Source: Akanthomyces muscarius (taxonomy: Eukaryota > Ascomycota > Sordariomycetes > Hypocreales > Cordycipitaceae). From it: a DNA stretch of 64,000 nucleotides. The notes beneath the pieces are model-generated. The model made no database searches. It was given only the letters and a program-made list of their open reading frames with translations, and was not told the origin of the DNA. This document shows positions 37,025 to 47,828 of the stretch, piece after piece. Within the stretch, counting starts at the first letter, position 1, and each line of letters begins with the position of its first letter. Location of the stretch: contig NC_079245.1 of the NCBI RefSeq assembly GCF_028009165.1, positions 930,001 to 994,000 on the forward strand, given 5' to 3'. The translations under genes were made by a program, and so were the position numbers.

Positions 37025-40000
37025 ATGAACGCGAGCGCCGCGGGGAGCCACGGCCTGACATTGGCGAATGGCAGCACTACCGGCGTGCTCTTTCTAATGG
37101 GAGCCCAAGACGCTGCGCCGCCAGGCGGCCAGAGCAGGAGTGCCCCTCCGCAGGGACGTGAAGAGGTCAAGAGGGAGGCGTCGGACGACGAGCTGCCGCC
37201 GACCAAGAGACTGCGGATGAGCTCGTCCAGGCCGAGCAGCAGGACGAGTTCGCAGGCCCGGAGAGACACGTTGCGGACGAAGTTGCGTTCGCAGCTGCTT
37301 CCACATATAATACGTGCTGTTGGTGAATTGCCAGCCGCTGAGCTAAAACTTGATGCCATTGCCATCCAGGTATGTTTTACCCTTTCAAAAGGACTAGAAG
37401 TCGTCTTTCTTTAATATTTAATAAAATTAACACTCTTTAAAGGCTGCGACGATACTGGTTAAAGACCCCGAGTTTCGCTCCACGCTTGGTGATGACAGTG
37501 GCTTGCTCACACCTGTTGCTGAGATCTCAACGGCGCAACGAGCTGCCGAGGTGGTTCGCCAACTTTCTTTGTTACCTGTAAGATGGCAATTTTTTTGTAA
37601 TTAATAGGAAGGAGAACACATACTGACCTATTAAATAGCAATATCGCCTTACTACCCAAGATGGACCGGTGGTCATCAAGGAAGAACAGGTGGCATCGCA
37701 GGTGATTGATGCAGTCCCTACAGTCCCTACATCGCCTTTAGTTCCTTCAGTCTCTGAAGTAACACCGGTCCCTGAAGTAACACCGGTCCCTGAAGCACAT
37801 GCAGTCACTGCGCTGCCTGCAATCCCCGCACTCACACCTGCACAGCTGCCGAATCGAACCAACCGCCCCTTGCGCAAGCCCTACCAGCCGCGCATTAGAA
37901 GGGAAACATCACCACGACTTGCCCCTCAATGGACACAACTGACAAGCCGGCCATACCTCTCAGCGATAGATCGCGATGCTATTCAGCAAGGAAGCAAGCT
38001 TGCCTTTGCAAAAGCTAGATCCCTTCGCGATGGACCTGCAATATACCATGTCGACTTCTCAGCTGCCGAGATTGCGAAAATGGTGGACGAGATGAACCCT
38101 TATGTACAGATGGCTATTCCCCGAACTACCGCTGCGCTACGGCAACTGTGTATTGAATACCCCGTGTCCTCGCTCATGGACGGAAGGCTGCCTGGGCGTA
38201 TGGAGCAAGATGTGCGCAACTTCTGCTCTGATCTAATGGCTGACAGAGCTGCCGAGGGCAAGAGTGCCAAGATTCTATCCCTTCGCCGAGAACCTACACC
38301 GCAGCACAAGGAGCATCGACGGGAGACTACAGTGTCATCGTTGCTGTTTGCTCGAGAGCTCGAGGGCAATGCGGGCATGGGCCGAACAAGGCGATATGTC
38401 AATTTTCAGTCCACATTTAAGCAGACGCATGAAGACGCCATGAGCCTGGCTGCCGAGTTTACCAACTGTGCTGGCGACATTTCAACTATGACTTGGGTCC
38501 CACATCAGAATATTCTCTGCGGCACAACAGCGCACTCGGATGCGCACAACCAGCAATATAATAAGCCGGGCAACTTGCTACTTTGCTCGATATCACGCGG
38601 CATGTTGCGCGCGTTTCCTGATCACCGGATCCCTCGACCACTCGTCACCAAAGGAGAGAATTCTTCCGTGGCGATGCGGCAGAGCCAAGACCCCTGGATC
38701 TACTCCTCGGTGGTGTCTTCAGACTATGATAAGATACATGGTCTTGCTTACACATCGAGTTTCGACAAGACGATCAAGGCGTGGAAGGTAGACAGGGATG
38801 GTGGCTCCATGCAAGCCGTCGCGACGTTTCAACATACCGGCAATGTCAATTTTGTTGTTGTGGCCAAGGATGGCTCTGGACGCGTGGCCGCAGCCGCGGA
38901 CACGAAGACGGAAGTAATCCGGATTTACACCATGGACCCGAACAACATTGCCGAGAGCTCCTACTATACGATATCTTGCTCACGGAACGATGCTGATGAC
39001 TCTGATACATGGGCGTACTGTCCTGCCACGGTACAGTGGGGAATCGCGCCCGGCACTCAGCATCTCCTTCTGATCGGCTATTCACCTCGCAGCTTCAGCG
39101 GTGACGAGCAGGATATTCCCAACGATAAGCAGCAGACCGGCGAGATCATGCTGTGGGATGCGCACAGGCGCTGTCGGGTGCAAGTGATGACGGCAACAAC
39201 GGCCAACGTCTTCGAGGTGGCGTGGCACCCGACTGTCTGCGGCTTCGTTGTGGGCACATCACCCGTCGGCCTCCACGTTGATCACGGCGTGCGCACCCAG
39301 GTGCATGTCTTTAGACAAGACATGGCGCAGCACCGCGAAGGAGAGTACAGCGAGTTCCAGAAGCTCGACTGCTTCGCGTCGGATATCAACGAGCTCACCA
39401 TTGTCTCCAATTCCATGCAGAGCGCCTACGTCACAGCCGCGTGCACCGACGGCAAGGTGTACGTGTGGGACGTGTCGCAGGGCGACAAGCCGATTCACGT
39501 CCTCAAGCACGGCAGCCCGCTGGAGGAGGTCTTGCGACCTGAAGATCGAGAGCGCGAGGACACTGGTGTCAAGTTCACAACCTGGGGCAGCGATCTATCC
39601 AGGCTGTACACCGGCTCCAGCGACGGCGTGGTCAAGGTGTGGAATATTCGCAACAGACGTAAGCCGTTTGTTCGCGACCTGCTGCGCGCCCCTGGCCCCA
39701 TCTCATGCGGCAGCTTCTCGCCAGACCACAGCAAGCTCGCCATTGGCGACGCCACGGGCCGCTTGTTTCTCTTCTCCGTGACCAAGGACGAGAAGCTCGA
39801 GGAACAATTCACCATGGTGCTGCCCGGCACGAACCGACGAATCCGCCGCCCCAAGCCCTTTACGCCGCACGCCGAGCCGCCCCCCCCCGCGCCCGCGCAC
39901 GACCCAGACGCATTGGCACTCACAGACGCCGCGGCCGCCGACGAGGACGAGGACGTGGATGCGGCGACGTTTGCGCGCCGGAAGTACCTCGACACGCAGC

Positions 40001-40440
40001 AGGTGACGCTCCACCACAACCCCGTCATTGGCGCCGTGCAGGGCTCGCAGTACGCCGCGTCGGGCCTCTTCCTGCGGGACGCGCACCTCGACGACGACCC
40101 GGCCGCGCCGCTCGTCACAAAGTACGAGCGCCTGCAGCAGGAGAGCCGGCACAGCGTGCTCGGCGGCGCGGCGAGTCACAGAAGGCGCTCCATGCGGCGA
40201 CTGGCTCCCGCGGCGGTGGACGACGCGACGGAGCAGCTGCACCGGAATAATGTCGCGCTGGACTTTGACGCGACGACGCTGGCGGAGACGGATCTGGAGG
40301 AGCTGGTGCGCGCGGGGGCATTGCTGGATATTGGCGACGAGGGTGAAGACTGGGGCTTCACGTATGAGGACTCACCAATGGCGGATGACGACGATGAGGA
40401 GGAGGAGTCGTTGGCATGGAACGCGGAAACGGAGTTTTGA
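37025..40440 (+). CDS. Large WD40 protein, possible Raf1/DIM-9-type heterochromatin factor
   Basis: Three exons, 37025-37369, 37443-37577 and 37639-40440; 1093 aa. The N-terminal ~330 residues are low-complexity: a basic nuclear-localisation-like stretch (PPTKRLRMSSSRPSSR), then an 18-bp tandem duplication coding EVTPVP at about 37758-37793. A WD40 propeller follows with recognisable strands (DKTIKAWKVD, GEIMLWDAHRR, GKVYVWDVSQGD, DGVVKVWNIRNR) and the block DPWIYSSVVSSDYDKIHGLA. The C-terminal ~190 residues are acidic (DEDEDVDAATFARRKYLD, DDDDEEEESLAWNAETEF). From memory, the propeller block style matches fungal proteins annotated as Rik1-associated factor 1 (DIM-9 in Neurospora), a DCAF of the CUL4-DDB1 complex that directs H3K9 methylation. 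That assignment needs a search. An alternative start at 37097 (MGAQ) is possible. Confidence 0.72.
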
Positions 40441-41005
40441 GTTTATAGATTTTTCCCCTGACGAGGGTTATACATGGATTGGGGCGTTTCGGTTTCTTTT
40501 TTTTTTCCAGGAGCATTTACATTTTGCGAGGGGTATAAAATAAGGGGAAAACGTTTTCGGCGGGATGGGAATGGGACCAGGGAATGAATGGTAGTTTTGA
40601 TCATGTATAACTTGTACAAAAAGCAAGAAATGAATTTACTTGACTTGTAAGAGGCATCCGCATTGCGAATGCATACAAAATCAACACATTACGCATTGAG
40701 GGGACGTATCACTCGGTCCGTGCATGGCACTTGTTGTAATGAAAGCAAGCACGGAAACAACAGCAACGAGTCATCAACACAATGCATGTCTCTTTTACAA
40801 TGTTTCTATTCCATCGTCATTAATAATCGATACATGGCTCTATAATTCGGTATTTTTTTTCCAGCAGAATAAAACAAAAACATGTGTTGTCGTCGTCGGT
40901 CCAACGCGAGCCGTCATTGCGCAAGGAGCATCCGAGGGTCTGTAGTAAAGGCGCTACCAATGTCCCTTGGCCTCCTGTACTCGAAAAAAAGAAAGAAAAC
41001 GCCGT
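40441..41005. other. Intergenic between converging genes
   Basis: 3' flanks of the WD40 gene and the YHM2 gene; T- and A-runs at 40498-40507 and 40852-40861. No gene seen. Confidence 0.5.
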
Positions 41006-42106
41006 TTAATGCTTAGCGGTAGCCTGCTCGCCGGTGAGCTTCTCGACGTACGTCTTGGCACTGTAGGAGCAAAAAAGGTTAGCAGCTGTGTGTGGGGGGG
41101 CATGCGAGCGCACATGGGGGAAATTCTCACATGTCACCAAAGGCAACCATGCAGACCGTCTGCCAGATGGAGAGACCGATGCGGGGAGCGACACCACGGT
41201 AGAGGCCAGCAAAACCGTTGGTGTTGTAAATGTAGCGAAAGGTGTTGCCGACCGTCATCTTCTTGGGGCGGTTGGGGTCGTCCGTCTTGGACTGCATCTC
41301 GACGCGGATGACCTCGATGGGCTGGTTCCAGGCGGAGAGGCCACCGCCGATGGCCGAGGCGCCAATCTTCTCGACGGCCGAGAGCTTGTCCTTGTCGCCC
41401 TTGCCGGTGGCGCTGCGGATGCCGCCCTCGGCGAGGCGGCTGAGGCCGAAGCGGGAGCCCCAGTTGGTCATCTGGCGGATGGCGACGGCGTTGACGCCCT
41501 TGTTGATGCCGCGGATGCCGTCCTTGCGGTAAATGTCCATGAAGGTGGCAAAGGTGGACTGGGGCTTGACGCCCGAGGCGGCCTGCTTGTGCTTGGTGAT
41601 CTCGACCGTCTTCATGCAGGTGCAGAAGCCCATGGTGGCGTAGGCCTGGGCGACGCCGCCCGTCATGCCGCCGACGATGCCGCCGCCAAACTCGGAGGCG
41701 CCAAAGGAGCGGGCGTAGTACTCGGCCTCGGAGGCGACAAAGAGGAGGACAGCGCCCTTGGTGGAGGCTTCGATCCAGGCCCAGGGGATGAGGCCCTGGT
41801 AGACTGCGACGGGGTGTTAGCGCGATGATGCGGGTGAGTTGGGATTTTTGGCGCGACTCGAGCGAGCGGGGGAGTAGAAGACGTACAGCCGAGAACACCA
41901 CCTCGAGACCAGATACGGCTCAAGGCCGCAGCAAAGCCGTCGCCACGGTTGGCGGCCATGGTGGTCTTGGTGACCTCGAGGGGCTGGCCGAGGGTGGTGA
42001 CTTCAAACATGTTGAGGCCGGCGCCGAGGAGCAGGTTGGAGAACTTGACGGGCTTCTTCTCCAACTGTTCGCCTCCCGAGGCGGACGGAGCGGCGGCGGC
42101 GACCAT
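41006..42106 (-). CDS. YHM2: Mitochondrial carrier YHM2 (citrate/2-oxoglutarate carrier, mtDNA-associated)
   Basis: Three exons on the minus strand, 42106-41887, 41803-41131 and 41060-41006; 315 aa. YHM2 exchanges citrate for 2-oxoglutarate across the inner mitochondrial membrane, supplying NADPH via cytosolic isocitrate, and was first found as an mtDNA-binding replication protein. The sequence shows the carrier framework in three repeats: VKFSNLLLGAGLNMFEVTTL then GQPLEVTKTTMAANRGDGF, GGMTGGVAQAYATMGFCTCMKTVE, and SAIGGGLSAWNQPIEVIRVEMQSK. The C-terminus is KLTGEQATAKH. The PxxVxK signatures are modified exactly as in the YHM2 subfamily. Length is normal. The start MVAAAAPSASGGEQLEKKPVK is supported by family similarity. 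Confidence 0.95.
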
Positions 42107-43905
42107 ATCGAATGCTGAGTTTTTTTGCTGCGAAAGGGATGTCCCTGACCAAGGGGAATAGGGTGCTTCTTTGCGGAGGGGGCGAAGAAGGACGAGAGCG
42201 TTAGCCTGTGATGTTGAAACGAGGTTGATGAGTTGGAGAAGAAAGGAAGGGAAAGGGGATGGGGCGGGAAGAAGTAGGGGCATCCACTGGAGCTCTTTGC
42301 GCCGCACAGCCAGGGAACAACGGTTGAGAGCTTCCCCCAGCGCTGTGGCTGCACCACCACCACACCAGCAGCCAGCCAACGTGCTGAGTCAGAAGCCTGG
42401 AATGGCGCGCTCAACGCTCACTGGTCTGGCAATCCGGCGCAGCGCAGATGCCGGGAGGGGAGCTTATCGTTGGGGAGATAGTTAACGTACGAGGATGGGA
42501 ACACGGAAGCGAAGTCGACAATGCACGTCTACGCCTCCAATTGGAAACCCGAGCCGGTGCTGCGAAGGGACAGTGATGGGATTGAGATTGAGAATGGATG
42601 GATGGATGGATGCAAGAGAGAGAGAGAGCTATGGAAATAGGCTACAGCACATGTCAGATAGTCGCGCACTCTCTGGGGGACATTTTCCGTAGTCAGCAAA
42701 CCCATTCATTGCCCGGCCGGCCGTCATTCGTCTTGGAGCAGCACACGGCGTCTGACACGGCTGCTTGGCCCGAGGCTATTCGGTGGCGCTGGCCGTGAAT
42801 GTCCGGGGCAGTGGGAACGCTGCTGTTTATTAGCAGTACTGGCTGGGTAGGTAGCACATTCACCGGCCAGTGCCAGTGCCGGTCAGTGTCTGCGCCTACC
42901 TAGATGCTGCCGGTGCAAGCACGTGCAAAAAGGCCGAGCCAGCGACCGCTGTAGACCCTGCATTCCAGCATTCCAGGGTCTCGGGCACTAAAAGTACAGT
43001 GGCTGTCCAGTAAGCGGCTCGCCGGCAGTGAGCAAAGACGACGAGAAAACATCAGCAAAATTTTCGGGCTTGGAAAATGAGCATCTCGTAAGCTGTAGCC
43101 AGTGCCTCTCGTCGTCTCGGGTGTGTTTCCTCGCCAATTGATGCTGTTGCGATGGAATGCGCTCGCGGTCGCTGCTTTGCTCGTAGATACGCCCGTATCT
43201 CCAGATACAGGCGACATCGGCGCCAACGCCGAGCTGCTGGCCCAGATCGCCCATCTCCCGAGCTTCTAGCTTCTGGGGCCTGGCATGTAGGTATAGCCTG
43301 TTGTTAATAAATATTAGGTAGTCTGAGCATTGCCTCGACGTAGACGTCGCATCATCGTTTCTAGCTGCCGACAATCGCCTGCAATCAAGGAGTGACGAAT
43401 AGAAACGCGAATTGTGCAGGTGCGAAAACGAAGAAGAAAAAGAAATACGACAGAACAAAGACCCTTTTGCGGCGGCTTCCCATCCATTGGGGCTGATTGC
43501 TCTCTGGCTCAACACGGCCAACTGTTGAGTTTCCACTTCAACCCAGCCTCCGGTTACCGGCGCCGCCAGCCTGCATCTCGCCCTGCAACTTAAACTTGGC
43601 CGCAACCCTGCCTGCCATTCGAGATTTGAACCCCTGTCACCCTCAAATGAACTCAAGATTATGAGATGGGTTCCTGGACATTTAAATGGGTACTTTGGCG
43701 AAAATCGGCACGTCTTGATTACAACTCCAGTATGGATATTTCGCGTACTTGGGCTAGCCTATGGTTGACAATTTAATCGTCCTCCTCTTAAAGGGTCACG
43801 GCAACACATCATCCACGGGTGCTCTAATGATGCATGACCCGCAAGCCAAATCTCCTCTTCATTCTTCAGTCCATGTTGAAGAGGCGCGCAAGCTCCTGTG
43901 GGACC
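42107..43905. other. Intergenic (1.8 kb), contains (GGAT)n run
   Basis: Promoter side of YHM2, pyrimidine-rich on the minus strand. A GGATGGATGGATGGAT microsatellite at 42596-42613 is followed by an AGAGAGAG run at 42616-42627. No supported gene. Confidence 0.45.
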
Positions 43906-44677
43906 TCAGTCGTACCGCCGAGATATCTTCCAGCTCGTCGTCGCCGGAAACATGTCATCCTCGCTGTCCTCGGGCTCCTCTGGCGGCACGTCCGGTAGCG
44001 CTTCCAGCCAGACTAACCCCGGCGCTGGCCTGTTGCCGCGCGCCGTCACGCAAAGGATGTCGTCCACCATCGGTCGCCTGAGCTTGGCCGTCAGGCATCG
44101 CTCCATCTCGGCGGCAATGTTCAGACCGTCCAGCCCGCTGCAGAGGAGCTCCTGTAGAGCGGGCGAGTCGCAAGCCACGTACCAACTATCGAGAGGTATA
44201 CCCTCGAGCTTTGTCAGTTTAAAATAAAATAAAAACCATGCATGTGTAACAAGAAACGGATGGTTTGAACATATCTCGGCAGGAAATCTCCCCGTATTGC
44301 TCAAAAGCGGCCAAGGCCTTGGTGATCAAGTTGTCGATTGCCGCCATCGACAGTCCTCGCAAATGCTCCGACGGCCGATGCTGTTTGGCGTGGCACAGGT
44401 CAATCTCCCCGTTGATTCGGTCTCGGAGTCGACAGTAGTACTCGTATCGGCATGCGCGCTTGCATCGCTCCGTTGGACGTACGCCCAAAACCTGCAGTAC
44501 TCTGTCGAACATTTTGATTCTTGTAGCGTGTCTTCTCCGCGAAGCCTTGTCGATAGCCACAAGGTCCTTGGACCTCCACGACAGCCCATGTTTGAGCCAT
44601 ATAAAGCCAGTCGGATGTAGCACCATCGGTCCGTGATTCACTCTTTGTTTCGTCAGCGCTGTCGCCTTTGTCGTCAT
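43906..44677 (-). CDS. Orphan hypothetical protein, uncertain intron
   Basis: Two adjacent minus-strand frames look like one gene: 44677-44258 and 44208-43906. They join in phase over a 49-bp intron with a weak donor (GTTTCT) and an ACAAAG acceptor, giving about 240 aa. The first part is basic and helical (DKASRRRHATRIKMFDRVLQ; CKRACRYEYYCRLRDRINGE; GLSMAAIDNLITKALAAF). The second part is mixed and acidic at the end (PPEEPEDSEDDMFP). I recognise no domain and see no signal peptide or TM. The frame stays open upstream of the chosen ATG, so the start is uncertain. It is divergently oriented from the 45098 gene. Confidence 0.4.
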
Positions 44678-45097
44678 CTTGGTAGCCGCCTTGTGTGAAT
44701 CGCAGCCGTGTGTAGCTGCCGCATGGGTGCCGTCAGTGCAGCCCAACACAGACCCCCGTCCGTCTTTGGGCGCGAGCCATGTCGCACCGCAGTTTTGTGC
44801 CTCGCACATTTGCTGCACCAGGATGACTGACGAGGCCGTCGAATTTCTTTGTGCGCATCTACTCGTACAAACACGAATTCATGCCCAATGCGACGATGGG
44901 ATTGTGTTCTAGCGCCGCGGCGCAAGCTGGAACTTGGTCTTTGATCTGCCTAGCACCAAGACTCAAACTTTTCCCTCGTACATATTTAAACAGAGACCGG
45001 TGCGCAGTAACACTGTCTAGAGAACAACCCACCGACCTCGTGTCTAATATTACTACACTCACTTTGGTACTGAAAAGTCTTGTTCCCACACATCAAA
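44678..45097. other. Divergent intergenic region
   Basis: Shared upstream region between the orphan gene (minus) and the module gene at 45098 (plus). A TATTTAAA sits at 44983-44990, about 110 bp before the ATG at 45098, a plausible TATA element. Confidence 0.45.
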
Positions 45098-45769
45098 ATG
45101 TCAAACTTGATCAAGAAAACTAATCGCATTTGGGACAAGGCCTTCTCTTCACCGGAAGAGAAACTGAGCCGACAGGAGTTGGCAGGCTTCCACTACCTCC
45201 CGGATCTTGTTGAACAGGACAAACTGAAACTCGGCACCATCATCGATGGCCTCGACAACGTGAAGGTGCTTCACGCGCCAAACGAAGCCTACCCCTCCAC
45301 GATGTTCTATTCCTGGTTCGTCCCCGGAGGCATCCTCGAATGGACCGAGACGAGACCCAAGGAGCACGGCAAACTCGTGCACATACATATTTACACGCTG
45401 CCCCATTGGCTGGCCAGCGCGCTCCACGACGGCGTAGTCACCGAGGCGGTGTGCCGCAAGGTCGTCGAGCGCTCCCCGGGCGTCAAGCAATGGCTCGCGG
45501 ATACCAACTACCGGCGGCCCGTGTACATGGTCACCGGCTTGGGACTCGCCAAGGAGAACGGGGGGCCCGGCAGGAGGGGGAAGTTTGGCACACATGTCGT
45601 GATTGAGCAGTGGAAGGGGGAAGAGTTCGATAGGAACACGTACACCATCGCCGACAAGCTCTTTGTGGCGAAGCTGGCCGAGATATCATGCGACAGGCCG
45701 TCACCTGAAGGCGAAATCAGTGTGAGAATCGAGAAATATAAGAGACCGGGGTTTTCGTGTAATTTTTAG
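45098..45769 (+). CDS. Module-family protein 1, stand-alone (unknown function)
   Basis: Single exon, 223 aa, ATG at 45098. No signal peptide and no transmembrane helix, so cytosolic. I recognise no annotated family. Three short blocks recur in the next two genes: block A, KLKLGTIIDGLDNVKVLHAP (residues 42-61); block B, VVERSPGVKQW...YRRPVYMVTGLGLA (122-151); block C, DKLFVAKLAEISC (187-198). Between A and B lies a beta-rich stretch (HGKLVHIHIYTLPHWL). The alternating hydrophobic pattern suggests a beta-sheet protein. A gasdermin-like pore-forming fold is one idea to test, as such proteins are widespread in fungi and act in regulated cell death; I have no direct proof. The next gene is a co-directional relative about 1.07 kb downstream. 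Confidence 0.65.
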   Translation: MSNLIKKTNRIWDKAFSSPEEKLSRQELAGFHYLPDLVEQDKLKLGTIIDGLDNVKVLHAPNEAYPSTMFYSWFVPGGILEWTETRPKEHGKLVHIHIYTLPHWLASALHDGVVTEAVCRKVVERSPGVKQWLADTNYRRPVYMVTGLGLAKENGGPGRRGKFGTHVVIEQWKGEEFDRNTYTIADKLFVAKLAEISCDRPSPEGEISVRIEKYKRPGFSCNF

Positions 45770-46839
45770 ACACGTTTTAGGAGACTGGGAATATGTATAG
45801 AGTGCTTAGCAAGTGGCAATGGAAAGCGGATGACGATGCAGACTAACGAGGCTCCATGACTGCAGAAGGCGTGGCTCGGAAGCGAAGCGTAGCATATTAG
45901 GGTGTACAAGTTCAATTCTGACATGAAAAAAACCCTTCTCAGAGATATCGCATCCCGGATCGCGAAAGTGGCAAAAAGTAGAAGGCGCGGTCGAGGTGAG
46001 GCTGCTCGACCGGCGACTCTTTAAGCAACCCAGACAACAAGACTGGGAATAGCCTAGAGATCGCATCACGGTCGTTGGATTCACTGAAATAGTGTGCAAA
46101 ATGCGGAGCAGGGCTGCCGGTCACACAGTGAGCCGGTGTGCCAGCCCTTCACAGAGGACGCAGTGGCGTACTGAGTTTTAGGTCCATGACGACTAGTTTG
46201 AATAGAGGCTGTGTGCTACTAGGGTGCATCATGTTCTCTTAATCGGGCCGCTAGGTTCTCACACATCTAAAGTCAAACTTGAGGATCTGTTTCTCTGTCT
46301 GCTGCATCACCACCGGTCACAGAGTGCCTAGCCAACAGGACATTGAGGACGTGCCTTGACGACCTGCACAACAGACGCTCAAAGACTTATGTAAGCAGAG
46401 CATACAAATCGAACTCATCGCTTCTTTTCTTTTTTAATGATTCATTTCATTGTGAGCCTCGTCTTTTGATCTCTTCATATCGCAGTGTGACAAGTCGCAC
46501 CAGTGTAGCTTACGCGGATGTGCGCATGTGTAAGTCGGCGGGTGTGACAGTGTCGAACTCATCACAATAACTTGTGGCACTTGATAATACTGGGGCTCTA
46601 AACAGTAACACGAAACTAAGGTTTTACATATTTTCCTGTACTTAAAGCCGCAAGTATCCCAGCTTTGCAGACACTCCCAAGGCTGAAAGTCACCCATCGG
46701 TGCTTCAGTAACACTTCACGACAGCGCCACACTTGTCAGGAGATTGTCACGACCCAGTATTGAACCAAGCTCATACCATCATTTCTTTTTCTAATTCGGA
46801 TTTTTTTTTGGCGCATCAGTATCCTGGTTCGACGACAGA
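45770..46839. other. Intergenic between the two stand-alone module genes
   Basis: About 1.07 kb, no coding frame with a motif. A T-run at 46801-46809 precedes the next ATG by some 30 bp. Confidence 0.45.
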
Positions 46840-47466
46840 ATGCCGCTCTTTGCAGGCTTCAAAGAGTCGCTGAAGCAGCACATCCCGAGGCCTTCCGAGC
46901 CCGAGATAAAGCGACGTTCTAGTTACTCCATAAATGATCACTACCAGGCGCTGGAAGTTTTAGTCCCCGAGGACACATTGCCAGTCGGCAGCATCATTGA
47001 CAGTCTCGAGACAATGACGAGGCTCAACCCTCAGGGTCAGACTGCCGCATTCAGCATTCTGAAACTCTTCAACTTCGACTGCCCCAAGGAGAGACACCTG
47101 ATTAGGGCACAGGACACCAATGCGCAGTATTTGCTCAGAGCCTACGAGTCCAAATGTCGCTACAAAGCCGACGTCAGCTATGAAGAGTGCCGGGAGGCTG
47201 TCGAGACTTCCGAGCAGGCCCGAGAGTGGTTTAGGATCACGGGCTACAAACATCCGGCGTACCTCGTCGTGGGATGCCAGAGTTTCTGCAAGTTTGACTT
47301 GGTGCCTGCCTCCGGCAGCCTGGACGGGTCGGGACGGGAGCCTGCCCGCTGCATCAAGAGCTCCGCGGACAGAAGGAACCAAATCTACAGGGTGAAGCTC
47401 ATCAAGCTCTCATACAAGAAATCGCTTCTGTCCAACGACCTGAAGCTAGTCTGCGAAGAACAATAA
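46840..47466 (+). CDS. Module-family protein 2, stand-alone (unknown function)
   Basis: Single exon, 208 aa, same strand as the 45098 gene. It shares the same three blocks: A, DTLPVGSIIDSLETMTRLNP (45-64); B, EAVETSEQAREWFRITGYKH then PAYLVVGCQSF (119-149); C, NQIYRVKLIKLSYKK (180-194). The A-to-B and B-to-C spacings are within a few residues of protein 1, so the two are most likely old paralogues, diverged to low identity. No signal peptide or TM. The N-terminus (MPLFAGFKESLKQHI) could form an amphipathic helix. Function unknown; the gasdermin-like hypothesis noted for protein 1 applies equally. It is convergent with the large membrane protein gene at 47829-49793. Confidence 0.65.
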   Translation: MPLFAGFKESLKQHIPRPSEPEIKRRSSYSINDHYQALEVLVPEDTLPVGSIIDSLETMTRLNPQGQTAAFSILKLFNFDCPKERHLIRAQDTNAQYLLRAYESKCRYKADVSYEECREAVETSEQAREWFRITGYKHPAYLVVGCQSFCKFDLVPASGSLDGSGREPARCIKSSADRRNQIYRVKLIKLSYKKSLLSNDLKLVCEEQ

Positions 47467-47828
47467 TATCTGAGAACCACGTGCAAAAAGAAGAATCTGT
47501 TAGTAGGGAAGTAGTCATAGTGTACTAAAATTAGGCACTGGTCGTCAAGCTAGTTATGATGAAAATAAAGAAAAAACATGAGGTGAGATCGCGTTTGTCT
47601 AATCCGTACTCCTCTGGATCACAAGCCCTTGGATGCCTCCGTGATCCCTCCGCAAGACTCCGCATTCATGCGACGAGCCCTACACAACTTTCACAGAAGG
47701 GCAAATAGCATGGCGTGTCTCGACAACAGTCGGGCGGCTTTGTGCGGGTTGGCGCAACCCTTGTCGAGCTCGGGAGGTCGAAGCTTCCCAAACTTCCCGA
47801 AGAAACCAAGATGGGACAGAAAATGCCT

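Noticed and set aside
43625..43650. B-box-like GGGGTTCAAATCTC on the minus strand, possible tRNA
   Set aside because: The T-stem does not pair and no acceptor or D-arm can be folded around it.
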